Source: Anaerolineales bacterium (GTDB taxonomy: Bacteria > Chloroflexota > Anaerolineae > Anaerolineales > Villigracilaceae). Taken from it: DNA of 13,306 nucleotides. Positions within the stretch are counted from its first letter, which is position 1; each line of letters starts with the position of its first letter. Below, piece after piece: positions 5,697 to 12,880 of this stretch. A model generated the notes under the pieces. That model ran no database searches. It was not told the origin of the DNA and was given only the letters and a program-made list of their open reading frames with translations. A program made the position numbers and the translations under genes. The stretch covers positions 1-13,306 of the forward strand of contig JAICQC010000081.1 of assembly GCA_025938055.1 (NCBI GenBank), written 5' to 3'.

Positions 5697-6143
5697 ATGT
5701 TATCAGAAACCAACAAAACCGTCTCGCGCCGTTTCTTCGACGAAGTCTTCGGCAAAGGAAAACTGAATGTGCTGGATGAGATCATCGCAAAGGATCACGT
5801 CAATAGTGGCCCAGGCACTCTTCCCGGTCTGCCGACTGGCCCGGAAGGTACCAAACAGCTCGTCACTATGTACCGTAACGCTTTCCCCGACCTTCATTTC
5901 ACGATTGATGAACAGATCGCCGAAGGAGACAAGGTCGTGACGCGTTGGACAGGGCACGGGACCAATCAGGGTGAACTGTTGGGCATGCCAGCGACTGGCA
6001 AGTCGTCCACTGTCACCGGAATCGCTGTAGACCGCATTGCGAATGGAAAGATTGCCGAAACTTGGGGCATCTTTGATCAATTTGGCATGATGCAACAACT
6101 GGGCGTCATACCCACACCGGAGCTTGCAGTAAATAACTCATAG
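5697..6143 (+). CDS. SnoaL-like polyketide cyclase / ester cyclase family protein
   Basis: A 148-residue protein. GAGGAGA followed by AATACCCC sets the ATG at 5697 rather than the in-frame ATG at 5646. The sequence has the layout of the SnoaL-like (PF07366-type) cystatin-like alpha/beta barrel: N-terminal helices SRRFFDEVFGKGKLNVLDEII, then DHVNSG, the central YRNAFPDLHFTIDEQIAEGDKVVTRW, and the late strands GIAVDRIANGKIAETWGIFD. Members range from aklanonic acid methyl ester cyclase to many uncharacterised single-domain proteins. Here no polyketide genes are near, so a cyclase role is not implied. It is followed 31 nt later by a strong terminator and is probably monocistronic. Confidence 0.88.
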   Translation: MLSETNKTVSRRFFDEVFGKGKLNVLDEIIAKDHVNSGPGTLPGLPTGPEGTKQLVTMYRNAFPDLHFTIDEQIAEGDKVVTRWTGHGTNQGELLGMPATGKSSTVTGIAVDRIANGKIAETWGIFDQFGMMQQLGVIPTPELAVNNS

Positions 6144-6174
6144 GCCATTCCTTTTGAGTTCGCAAAGCAATACC

Positions 6175-6205
6175 TCGCCCGACGATAAATCGTCGGGCGA
6201 TTTTT
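6175..6205 (+). terminator. Strong intrinsic terminator after the SnoaL-like gene
   Basis: TCGCCCGACGAT (6175-6186) pairs perfectly with ATCGTCGGGCGA (6189-6200) and is followed by TTTTT. The AA between the arms means the terminal A-T pair opens to give a 4-nt loop. Confidence 0.9.
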
Positions 6206-6441
6206 ACGAAGGACACGAAGCACCCCTCGTCGTTAGGGTTAGGCGAGTGCCCGGGTGGGATTTTGAATACGTTAAGGTTGAAGGTTGTTTGTCTTAGGAA
6301 TAAAGAAAAAGAAGTCTTGAAGGATTTGTCGCCGGTGGTTGAGAAGATTCCTGAACTAAATTTCGCTTGATGCATGGGGGGAACGAAATGCAGGTGAACG
6401 GGGTATCCTCGTAGAACGTTGCTACTGGAGGATAAAACCCC

Positions 6442-7488
6442 ATGAAATTCTGTTTCAATATAATAATTCTTTTGGCTTTTATGCTATTGGCGTTTGCTGC
6501 CTGTGCAAATGTCAACTCGCAAACGACCACGTCTTCACCCGCACCACTTGCACCGGAAACCCACGACGTCTGGGAAGGGAACCTGCCTTCATCCGTATCA
6601 CCCGGCTCGGAAATCCATGCGGTGTTCGCAGGCAACACGCCCTGCAGTAACCTGACCAGGCCGTTGCCTCAAATCCCAGCCGATAGTGATTGCGAACAGA
6701 TGATGTGGAGCCTGGTTCTCTACCAGGATCCACAGACCGGAGCTCCCACCACATACAGTTTGAAAAGTGCCTATGGTCTGCCCAAACCAAACACGAACGA
6801 CCTGCTCGGCGGAGGCACACCCATAACAATGGAGGGAACATGGATAATCACGACCGGGACAAAGGTCGATCCCGATGCAGTCGTGTATCAACTCAACCCT
6901 GATGATTCTCAAACGACGGTATCGTTTCTAAAAATAAGTGATGATCTTCTGCATGTACTGAATAGTGAAAAGGCGCTGCTGGTCGGGAATGGCGCCTGGA
7001 GTTACACGCTGAACCGGACGGACAATCAAACTACGCAGCCGAGCGAACCCTCAGGGAGCGTTCCGGAGCCGCCTGCCCGGCCGCCTCTGCCTCCCATGCC
7101 TGAAGGATCGTCCGTGTTCGGTGTATTCGATGGCAGGACTCCCTGCGATGCACTGGTCATTGAATTTACGAAGATCGAGTCTTTCCCTGGCTGCCTGAAA
7201 ATAAAGTGGAGACTCACCCTGTACCAGGACAGCACAACAGGCGCCCCCAGCACCTACCTGTTCATGGGGACCAGCACCTACCGGGAAGGCTCCTGGACGA
7301 TCGTCCGAGGCATGGAGGGCGATCCGGATGCCGTCATCTATCAACTCCAACTGGATAATGCTCAACCTGTCTCCTTCCTGAGAGTCGACGAGAATCATCT
7401 CTTTCTTGTGGACAGAGAGATGAGCCTTCTGGTCGGCAATGCGCTTTTTAGTTATACGTTAAGCAGGGCAGAGCAAGCCACTCCTTAA
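6442..7488 (+). CDS. Lipoprotein with two NlpE-like domains
   Basis: A 348-residue exported protein. GGAGG at 6427-6431 precedes the ATG by 10 nt. Residues 1-20 are a signal peptide ending LAFAA before Cys21, a likely lipidation site (Phe at -3 is less usual). A Thr/Ser/Pro linker follows. Two homologous domains come next, residues 56-192 and 222-343, joined by a Pro-rich linker. Both run in the order V-F-x-G-x-T-P-C, a second Cys, W-x-L-x-L-Y-Q-D, T-G-A-P-x-T-Y, EG-(T/S)-W-x-I, DPDA-V-x-YQL, V-SFL, LLVGN, SYTL. This is like the NlpE N-terminal barrel (copper resistance / envelope-stress lipoprotein fold), but E. coli NlpE's close CxxC is replaced by two well-spaced cysteines per domain. Ligand unknown; copper binding is not shown. 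No companion genes. Confidence 0.75.
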   Translation: MKFCFNIIILLAFMLLAFAACANVNSQTTTSSPAPLAPETHDVWEGNLPSSVSPGSEIHAVFAGNTPCSNLTRPLPQIPADSDCEQMMWSLVLYQDPQTGAPTTYSLKSAYGLPKPNTNDLLGGGTPITMEGTWIITTGTKVDPDAVVYQLNPDDSQTTVSFLKISDDLLHVLNSEKALLVGNGAWSYTLNRTDNQTTQPSEPSGSVPEPPARPPLPPMPEGSSVFGVFDGRTPCDALVIEFTKIESFPGCLKIKWRLTLYQDSTTGAPSTYLFMGTSTYREGSWTIVRGMEGDPDAVIYQLQLDNAQPVSFLRVDENHLFLVDREMSLLVGNALFSYTLSRAEQATP

Positions 7489-7900
7489 CCGGCATAGAGA
7501 TAGCAGGGGAAGACTCAGGGAGTTAATGGTACTGTTCCATCATGCCAAGCGCAAAGGCGTCATGCGCGTGTAACCCATAATCCCCAGGCGATGGCAAACG
7601 TCAGCATCTCGTATCAAATAACGTGATAAACCGTCCTGTACGTAGCAGTCGAAAATCCCGGTTCCTGAGCGCGGGTAGGATCATGAGATGTTGTGTTCTG
7701 CTTCGTTTTGATATAGGCATGGATGATATCATCTTGACCGATACCAACGGGGCACATCCATGGTTTGGGATGCAGGCAATGCAACGAAGATGAGACTGGG
7801 TATAATTTGAACCGTTCGACCGAAAACCCATCTTTGGGGATCTTATCATTTGGATTGGCGTGAGGTAGAATGCTCACCCATCCTGCCAGGCAGAGAACTT
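7489..7900. other. 412-bp intergenic region
   Basis: I recognise no gene. Short open frames on both strands do not resemble known proteins; a minus-strand one (about 7614-7877) has no family motif. It holds a 12-bp palindrome GATGATATCATC (7722-7733) and a TATAAT (7801-7806) about 95 bp before the next gene, without a clear -35 element. Confidence 0.5.
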
Positions 7901-8578
7901 ATGCACAGAAACATTAAGCTATTTGCAGCATTTTCCACTCTGTTATTAACCATGTGCACGTTTTACGATCTGGGAGGAGCAGTGGTTGCCCCGAACGGAT
8001 TGAGCTGCCAAAACCGTACCGATTACGAATCCTTCGAAGGACAGTCATCTGCCGAGTGCTACTATTTGTGTCCGGACGGGACGGGACAGCGGTTGGAGAT
8101 CGAAGGAGAATTTTCTGCTTCCTCACCGCTGTATAAGGAGTCGAAGGAGGAACTGGACGCTCAGTTCTGCCCGGAGTCTACGGGGCCCATCGTAACCCAG
8201 TCCCCTGGCACGGAGACCCCGACCATGGAAAAACCGACCGAGGAAACTCCGACGGAGGAGGCTACCGAACTGGCGCTCCCCTCACCAACATCCGAAATTA
8301 TCGTATTAGAGCCCCTGCTTCGAGGGGACGTGACAATGTGTGATGTCGAGGACAACCTGATCAATTTTCGGATGATCGAACCCGCTCCGGATTTGGTCCT
8401 GGAAGACCTGGAGGTGCAAATTGGTGACCAGCCAACGACCTGCTCGGTGAACCCGAACAATACATCCCTCCTCATATGCACGCTCCCGCCGAACACCACC
8501 TTTCCTGCCAGAGTGCTTGTACGCCTGGAAGGTGCTGTGGTCAACGACTTCACCTATGATGGGTTGGGATGTGCCTAG
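7901..8578 (+). CDS. Secreted Cys-rich protein with Thr/Pro/Glu linker, unknown function
   Basis: 225 residues from the ATG at 7901; an in-frame TTG at 7850 would spoil the signal peptide. Residues 5-18 are hydrophobic and followed by Cys19 (LLTMC, a poor lipobox because Met is at -1), so it is either a lipoprotein or a type I-exported protein. Residues 36-90 hold four cysteines (36, 53, 57, 90), suggesting a disulfide-bonded module. Residues 95-132 are a Thr/Pro/Glu/Ser-rich linker, likely extended. Residues 138-224 have four more cysteines (147, 181, 193, 224) and a beta-strand pattern like a small Ig-type domain. I do not recognise a named family. A terminator follows the gene. Confidence 0.65.
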   Translation: MHRNIKLFAAFSTLLLTMCTFYDLGGAVVAPNGLSCQNRTDYESFEGQSSAECYYLCPDGTGQRLEIEGEFSASSPLYKESKEELDAQFCPESTGPIVTQSPGTETPTMEKPTEETPTEEATELALPSPTSEIIVLEPLLRGDVTMCDVEDNLINFRMIEPAPDLVLEDLEVQIGDQPTTCSVNPNNTSLLICTLPPNTTFPARVLVRLEGAVVNDFTYDGLGCA

Positions 8579-8642
8579 ATCGCGGCTGCATTTCCTATCA
8601 CAACTCCCTGAGTGAGGCAGCGGTTCAGCAATGGCTCACTTC

Positions 8643-8676
8643 AAACCGGCCGGTAACGATCTGGTCGGTTTTGCTT
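8643..8676 (+). terminator. Intrinsic terminator after the Cys-rich protein
   Basis: AAACCGGCC (8643-8651) pairs with GGTCGGTTT (8663-8671) with one G-T pair. The last stem bases run into TTTTGCTTT. Confidence 0.7.
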
Positions 8677-8729
8677 TAAGTACAAAAGAAGAATAGAAGG
8701 TCGAGACGCATGGTAACATTCCTGACAGC

Positions 8730-9008
8730 ATGTCCAAATCGTTCAATCAAATCCATCCCAATCAAGCCGTTGCTATTTGTACGCGCGAACAGGCAGAGCA
8801 GCTGGTGAACTATGACCATCACGTTGTCCGTGTGAACGGTCGCGACGGCGTGATGCTCACTTATGAGTGGATGCCGTTCGAAGAGCACGCGGGTCCCTTT
8901 GTGTTGACCGTCGTATTCCACCATGCGGAGAAACATCCACGCGCACCTCAGGAGATCCAATCGCTTGTAGATGGGCTGATGTTCCGGGTCCGCGGGCAGC
9001 CGCGTTAA
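8730..9008 (+). CDS. Small hypothetical protein (92 aa)
   Basis: A soluble 92-residue protein with no signal peptide. No Shine-Dalgarno is visible. A TAACAT at 8714-8719 would start transcription almost at the ATG, so it may be leaderless. The translation has a normal composition and ends in a plausible fold (..GPFVLTVVFHHAEKHPRAP..). That, and its place between a terminator and a promoter, supports a real gene. I do not recognise the family. An ATG at 8710 is out of frame and gives only a short peptide. It ends 48 bp before the MBOAT gene, which has its own -10 box. Confidence 0.6.
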   Translation: MSKSFNQIHPNQAVAICTREQAEQLVNYDHHVVRVNGRDGVMLTYEWMPFEEHAGPFVLTVVFHHAEKHPRAPQEIQSLVDGLMFRVRGQPR

Positions 9009-9024
9009 ACGGAAGCGGGTCAGT

Positions 9025-9030
9025 TATAAT
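9025..9030 (+). promoter_or_regulatory. -10 box of the MBOAT-SGNH operon
   Basis: A perfect TATAAT lies 26 bp before the ATG at 9057. The -35 region, at the end of the preceding gene, has no good match, so the promoter may need an activator. Confidence 0.4.
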
Positions 9031-9056
9031 CCCCGTGCCCACGCCGGATCATAACA

Positions 9057-10586
9057 ATGCTCTTCAACTCTGCCGCATTTCTTCTTTTTTTCCCAATCGT
9101 TACAACCGCATATTTCCTGTTGCCGCACCGCTTCCGCTGGATGCTTCTGCTGGGGGCGAGCTGTTATTTTTACATGGCATTCATCCCTGCCTACATTCTC
9201 ATCCTGGCTGTGACAATTACCGTCGATTATTTTGCCGGGCTTGGACTGGAACGATTCGAGGGGCGCAAAAAACGCTGGGTACTCATCGCCAGCATCCTGA
9301 CCAACGTTGGCATGCTGGCATTCTTCAAGTATTTCAATTTCGCCAACGAGAATCTGGCAGCGCTCGCGAACTTCATCGGCTGGAACTATCCCATCGAGAG
9401 CCTCTCGCTCATCCTGCCGATCGGCTTGTCCTTTCATACCTTTCAGTCGCTCAGCTACACGATCGAGGTCTACCGCGGGCATCAAAAGGCAGAGCGGCAT
9501 TTCGGCTATCTGGCGCTCTATGTGATGTACTATCCGCAGCTGGTAGCGGGTCCCATCGAACGCCCGCAGAACATCCTGCATCAGCTCCACACTGAGCAAC
9601 ACTTCGATTACCAGCGCGTGGCAGACGGCTTGAAGCGCATGGCATGGGGCATATTCAAAAAGGTTGTGGTAGCAGACCGCATGGTCACTTTGGTGAACCC
9701 GGTCTACGGCGACCCGACCAGTTACGACGGTCCGGCATTGGTGCTGGCGACGCTGGCATTTTCCATCCAGATCTATTGCGACTTCTCAGGCTATTCGGAC
9801 ATCGCGCTGGGCTCCGCGCAGGTGATGGGTGTGAAGCTGATGAAAAACTTCGACCATCCCTACTTCGCCCGGTCCATCGCGGAGTTCTGGCGGCGCTGGC
9901 ACATCTCGCTTTCCACGTGGTTCCGTGACTACGTGTATATTCCCCTCGGCGGCAACCGTGTGAAGAAGCCGCGCTGGGCGTTCAACCTGTTACTCACGTT
10001 TCTGATCAGCGGCTTGTGGCACGGCGCCAACTGGACGTATATCATCTGGGGCGGATTGCATGGGATGTATTTTGTTTTCTCGGAATTAACAAAACCCTTC
10101 TGGCGGCGTCTCTCGGCTCTCATGAGACTCGATAGGCTTCCGAGGCTGAAGTCTGCCCTTGCCATGCTAACGACCTTTGCGCTCGTTACCTTCGCCTGGA
10201 TCTTCTTCCGAGCCGCCTCCCTGAGCGACGCGCTGTACATCACGCGCCATCTCGTCAGCGGCTGGCCTGCCTACCTGGCGCAAGCCTGGAATACTCTCGT
10301 GGAGGGAACAACCGGGCTCGGACTGTACTCGCTCATCGACACGGCATTCACGATCATCGAACCGGTAACGGATGAATCACGCGCTGTCATCGCATTGACT
10401 GCATTCGCGCTGCTCATTCTTTTGGTTGTTGAGATCCTGCAATACCGCGGGAATTTTCTGCAACAACTTAATCAAAAACCGGTCTATCTGCGCCGGGTGG
10501 TGTATGCCTGCCTGCTTGCTGCGATCCTGATGTTGGGCACCTCATACGCAAGCGTACAGCAAGCCTTTATCTACTTCCAGTTTTAG
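9057..10586 (+). CDS. MBOAT-family O-acyltransferase, AlgI/DltB-like
   Basis: A 509-residue polytopic membrane protein beginning MLFNSAAFLLFFPIV, typical of the AlgI-type members of the MBOAT family. Family landmarks in order: LPIGLSFHTFQSLSYTIEVYRG, YYPQLVAGPIERP, CDFSGYSDIALGSAQVMG, FWRRWHISLSTWFRDYVYIPLGG, then GLWHGANW with the expected catalytic His322, and a second histidine in GGLHGMY (His335). AlgI and its relatives carry an acyl (usually acetyl) group across the membrane to an exported polymer. The next gene, an SGNH-like protein with one membrane anchor, starts 9 nt after the stop, so the two form an operon. The acceptor (exopolysaccharide, cell-wall glycan or other) cannot be told; no polymer synthase is in the window. 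Confidence 0.93.
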   Translation: MLFNSAAFLLFFPIVTTAYFLLPHRFRWMLLLGASCYFYMAFIPAYILILAVTITVDYFAGLGLERFEGRKKRWVLIASILTNVGMLAFFKYFNFANENLAALANFIGWNYPIESLSLILPIGLSFHTFQSLSYTIEVYRGHQKAERHFGYLALYVMYYPQLVAGPIERPQNILHQLHTEQHFDYQRVADGLKRMAWGIFKKVVVADRMVTLVNPVYGDPTSYDGPALVLATLAFSIQIYCDFSGYSDIALGSAQVMGVKLMKNFDHPYFARSIAEFWRRWHISLSTWFRDYVYIPLGGNRVKKPRWAFNLLLTFLISGLWHGANWTYIIWGGLHGMYFVFSELTKPFWRRLSALMRLDRLPRLKSALAMLTTFALVTFAWIFFRAASLSDALYITRHLVSGWPAYLAQAWNTLVEGTTGLGLYSLIDTAFTIIEPVTDESRAVIALTAFALLILLVVEILQYRGNFLQQLNQKPVYLRRVVYACLLAAILMLGTSYASVQQAFIYFQF

Positions 10587-10595
10587 GATCCAGAG

Positions 10596-11558
10596 ATGCC
10601 CGCCGACGTCCGCGCCCTTTTTGTGAGTATGCTTCAGGTTATTTTGCTGACCGCCGCCATGATCGCGTTCATCTTCCTGGCGATCGGACCGGACCCCGAC
10701 CATTATTTTGCCGGAAGCCGTCTCCAGCTCGAATTGTTGAAAACCACACCAAGCCCGCGCATCATCCTTGTCGGCGGATCAAACGTCTCGTTCGGCATCG
10801 ATGCGGAATTAATGCAGCAAACGCTCGGCATTCCGGTCATCAACGATGGACTGCACGCCGGGCTGGGAGTGGTCCCGCTGCGTGAACTCCAGGAATACCT
10901 GCGCGCCGGGGATATCGTGATCATTAGCCTGGAATATCACTTGTTTTCCAGCCACAACGTTATGGATGGCGATCTGGCATTTCTATCGGATTGGATCGAA
11001 TATTCGCCGGAGCGGATCCAGTATCTGTCCGAGCCCTGGAGACAGGCGCCAGCCCTATACGCCACCATGCTGCAAAGAAAGGTCAATCGTGAGGTGAATA
11101 CCTATTTATTCGGCGGATCGCTGAATGAACTGCGCAATGTGTTCGTGGGGACGCAATATAATTCGAACGGGGACTTTATCGGACATCTCGACCAGGACTC
11201 AACACCTCCCAGGAGGATCACCTCCGAGCCCTATCCCGTTTCCCTTGCCCGGCAGGAGATCTTTGTTTTTCTTGAAGATTTTTATCAAATTGCCCGCGCC
11301 AGGGGCGCTGAGGTCTTTTTCGAAGCGCCTGCCAGCCGTATGCGCAACTGCAAAACCACAGGCGAGGCATCTGTGATGAGTTTCTTCGAAACGTTCGTAA
11401 AACGGACATCCATTCCCGTACTCACTGCACTAGGAGACGTCTGCATGCCCGATAAATATTTCTTCGATACCGCCTATCACCTCAACGCCGAGGGCAGGGA
11501 ACTGAGAACCCGCAGACTAATCACAAACTGGCTCAAACTGACTGCCAGTTCAAAATAG
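10596..11558 (+). CDS. Membrane-anchored SGNH-hydrolase-like acyl transfer partner
   Basis: A 320-residue protein with one N-terminal membrane helix (about residues 9-30) and an extracytoplasmic domain. The first SGNH block is ILVGGSNVSFG with candidate nucleophile Ser62. A late DTAYHLN block supplies Asp291 and His295 for the triad, followed by a helix with several arginines, as in AlgX/AlgJ/DltD-type proteins. Overall similarity to those named proteins is low, so it should be seen as a functional analogue. Coupled to the upstream MBOAT gene (9-nt gap), it probably completes acyl transfer to, or removal from, a surface glycan. It converges with the metal transporter operon, with only 22 nt between stops. 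Confidence 0.75.
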   Translation: MPADVRALFVSMLQVILLTAAMIAFIFLAIGPDPDHYFAGSRLQLELLKTTPSPRIILVGGSNVSFGIDAELMQQTLGIPVINDGLHAGLGVVPLRELQEYLRAGDIVIISLEYHLFSSHNVMDGDLAFLSDWIEYSPERIQYLSEPWRQAPALYATMLQRKVNREVNTYLFGGSLNELRNVFVGTQYNSNGDFIGHLDQDSTPPRRITSEPYPVSLARQEIFVFLEDFYQIARARGAEVFFEAPASRMRNCKTTGEASVMSFFETFVKRTSIPVLTALGDVCMPDKYFFDTAYHLNAEGRELRTRRLITNWLKLTASSK

Positions 11559-11582
11559 GAAATCATTTACGGCAGTGCAGTT
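11536..11582. terminator. Possible convergent-end hairpin
   Basis: AACTGACTGCC (11536-11546) can pair with GGCAGTGCAGTT (11571-11582) with a one-base bulge and a 24-nt loop. It spans both stop codons of the converging genes. There is no T-run, so its efficiency as a terminator is doubtful. Confidence 0.3.
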
Positions 11583-12408
11583 ATCTGTTCCTTACTTTCT
11601 TCCAAAGGAATGCCAGCAAAAAGAGCAGCGTGGCGATCAATACAATTGCCGCGCCGGAGGCGATGCTTAGGTAATACGACAGATACAGACCGATGATGCC
11701 CGAGAGCGAGGCAAAGACTGCCGCCAGCAGCATCATCCTGGAGAGGCGCCGGGTGAGCAGATAAGCGGTCGCTGCAGGCGTGACCAGCATGGCAACCATC
11801 AGCGCCACACCGACCGTCTGGAGCGAGACTGCCACAGTCACTGCAATGAGGGCAAGCAGGAGGTTATTGAGCAGCCCAACGGGGAGCCGCAGGGTGGTCG
11901 CCAGGATAGGATCGAAGGATAACGTCAGAAATTCCTTGTAGAGCGCGAAAATAATCAACAGCACGACCAGTCCAAAGATGAGAATCAGCCACAGGCTCTG
12001 CGAAGATACGCTTAACACATCCCCAAAGAGGAAGTGGCTCAGGTCCACGGCGTAGCTCCGCACCGTTGAGATGAGTGCGATCCCAAGCGCGAACATCCCG
12101 GCAAAGATGATGCCGATCGCGGTATCCTCCTTGATCTCCGAATTCTTGCTGATCGCGCCGATCCCCAGCGCGGCAACGATGGATGTCCCAAGCGCCCACC
12201 AGAAGAGGGGCTCGCGCGCCCCGCCCGTGAAAAGGTATCCAAGGGCAATGCCAGGCAGGATCGTGTGCGCCAGCGCGTCGCCAAAGAAAGCCATACCGCG
12301 CAGGACCACATACGTCCCAACCACCGCGCACAGGATGCCAACCAGGACCGCGGCGATCATGCCGCGCTGCATAAATTCGTACTGGAGAGGCTCGAGGAGA
12401 AAAGGCAT
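11581..12408 (-). CDS. ABC-3 family Zn/Mn-type transporter permease
   Basis: A 275-residue integral membrane permease of the ZnuB/MntB/TroC type. The N-terminus LLEPLQYEFMQRGMIAAVLVG, the conserved VLRGMAFFGDALAHTILPGIALGYL (35-59), the charged NSEIKEDTAIGIIFAGMFALGI and the VGVALMVAMLVTPAATAYLL segment (199-218) are all in place. It would carry Zn, Mn or Fe across the inner membrane with an ATPase and a binding protein; the metal cannot be told. The ATPase gene lies upstream in the same direction, but a four-helix-bundle gene now separates them. The ATG at 12408 is preceded by repeat DNA with no Shine-Dalgarno sequence, so the normal ribosome binding site has been lost. No binding protein is visible. 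Confidence 0.92.
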   Translation of the reverse strand: MPFLLEPLQYEFMQRGMIAAVLVGILCAVVGTYVVLRGMAFFGDALAHTILPGIALGYLFTGGAREPLFWWALGTSIVAALGIGAISKNSEIKEDTAIGIIFAGMFALGIALISTVRSYAVDLSHFLFGDVLSVSSQSLWLILIFGLVVLLIIFALYKEFLTLSFDPILATTLRLPVGLLNNLLLALIAVTVAVSLQTVGVALMVAMLVTPAATAYLLTRRLSRMMLLAAVFASLSGIIGLYLSYYLSIASGAAIVLIATLLFLLAFLWKKVRNR

Positions 12409-12410
12409 TC

Positions 12411-12445
12411 GATTTACGATTTTGGATTTTGGATTTACGATTTCG
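12411..12445 (+). repeat. GATTTAC heptad array, left flank of the four-helix-bundle unit
   Basis: Five contiguous 7-bp units (consensus GATTTAC/GATTTTG) fill the gap between the permease start codon and the stop codon of the four-helix-bundle gene. The array begins only 3 bp from the permease ATG. It is the inverted partner of the array at 12846-12880. Confidence 0.8.
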
Positions 12446-12447
12446 GA

Positions 12448-12798
12448 CTACAGTTTCCGATTGCGGAGGGTTTTGATGGAGGCGACTGTCATTGCAAGGA
12501 TTTCGTCAGTCTCTTTATAAATACTGTCAATTTGATTTTGATGGACAAGTCCTGCTTCGACCAGGAGCTCAAGCCAATATTCGGTTTCGTCGCTTTCCTC
12601 CTCTACGATTTTCAGCTTGTTGAGCATATCGGCTGTGGACTTTGCGCGACATGCGGCGCGATAGTTTGCTCCAATCGAAGTACCAGACCGAACGAGTTGC
12701 CTCCCAATTACATCTGATGCAAGAGAGCGCGGCAAATTATTGACTTCCTTGATAATTGACACGGCTAGAGTTCTTGTTTTGAAAGTCCTTTCATCCAT
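12448..12798 (-). CDS. Four-helix-bundle protein (23S rRNA intervening-sequence type)
   Basis: A 116-residue helical protein of the four-helix-bundle / S23-type family (PF05635, TIGR02436). The core SGTSIGANYRAA, followed by S..D...KLKIVEEESDETEYWLELL, matches well. AAGGAG 6 nt before the ATG gives a strong start. Relatives occur inside intervening sequences of 23S rRNA genes and as stand-alone genes; the related Avd protein helps diversity-generating retroelements. The role of stand-alone members is unknown. Here it sits between the ATPase and permease of a metal transporter, with inverted heptad arrays on both sides, so it looks like an inserted unit and not a transporter part. No reverse transcriptase or rRNA is in the window. 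Confidence 0.9.
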   Translation of the reverse strand: MDERTFKTRTLAVSIIKEVNNLPRSLASDVIGRQLVRSGTSIGANYRAACRAKSTADMLNKLKIVEEESDETEYWLELLVEAGLVHQNQIDSIYKETDEILAMTVASIKTLRNRKL

Positions 12799-12845
12799 GT
12801 GATCTCCTTTGTGCTTTCAAGTGTGATAATCTCCAGAAACGAGAC

Positions 12846-12880
12846 ATCAATCGTCATTCGTAAATCGTCACTCGTTAATC
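12846..12880 (-). repeat. GATTTAC heptad array, right flank of the four-helix-bundle unit
   Basis: Read on the minus strand this is five 7-bp units of the form GATTAAC, GAGTGAC, GATTTAC and so on, in inverse orientation to the left array. The two flanks match at about 23 of 32 positions as inverted repeats. The TAA stop of the ATPase gene falls inside this array (12875-12877). Confidence 0.8.

Noticed and set aside
6374..6410. ECF-sigma-like promoter (GGAAC ... GTATC) before the NlpE-like lipoprotein
   Set aside because: GGAAC is present but the -10 match is poor, so I could not separate it from chance.
7614..7877. Minus-strand open frame in the 412-bp gap
   Set aside because: No recognisable motif, weak start context and odd composition; not enough to call a gene.
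12448..12798. Diversity-generating retroelement accessory gene (avd)
   Set aside because: The protein family is related, but no reverse transcriptase, template repeat or variable repeat is in the window.
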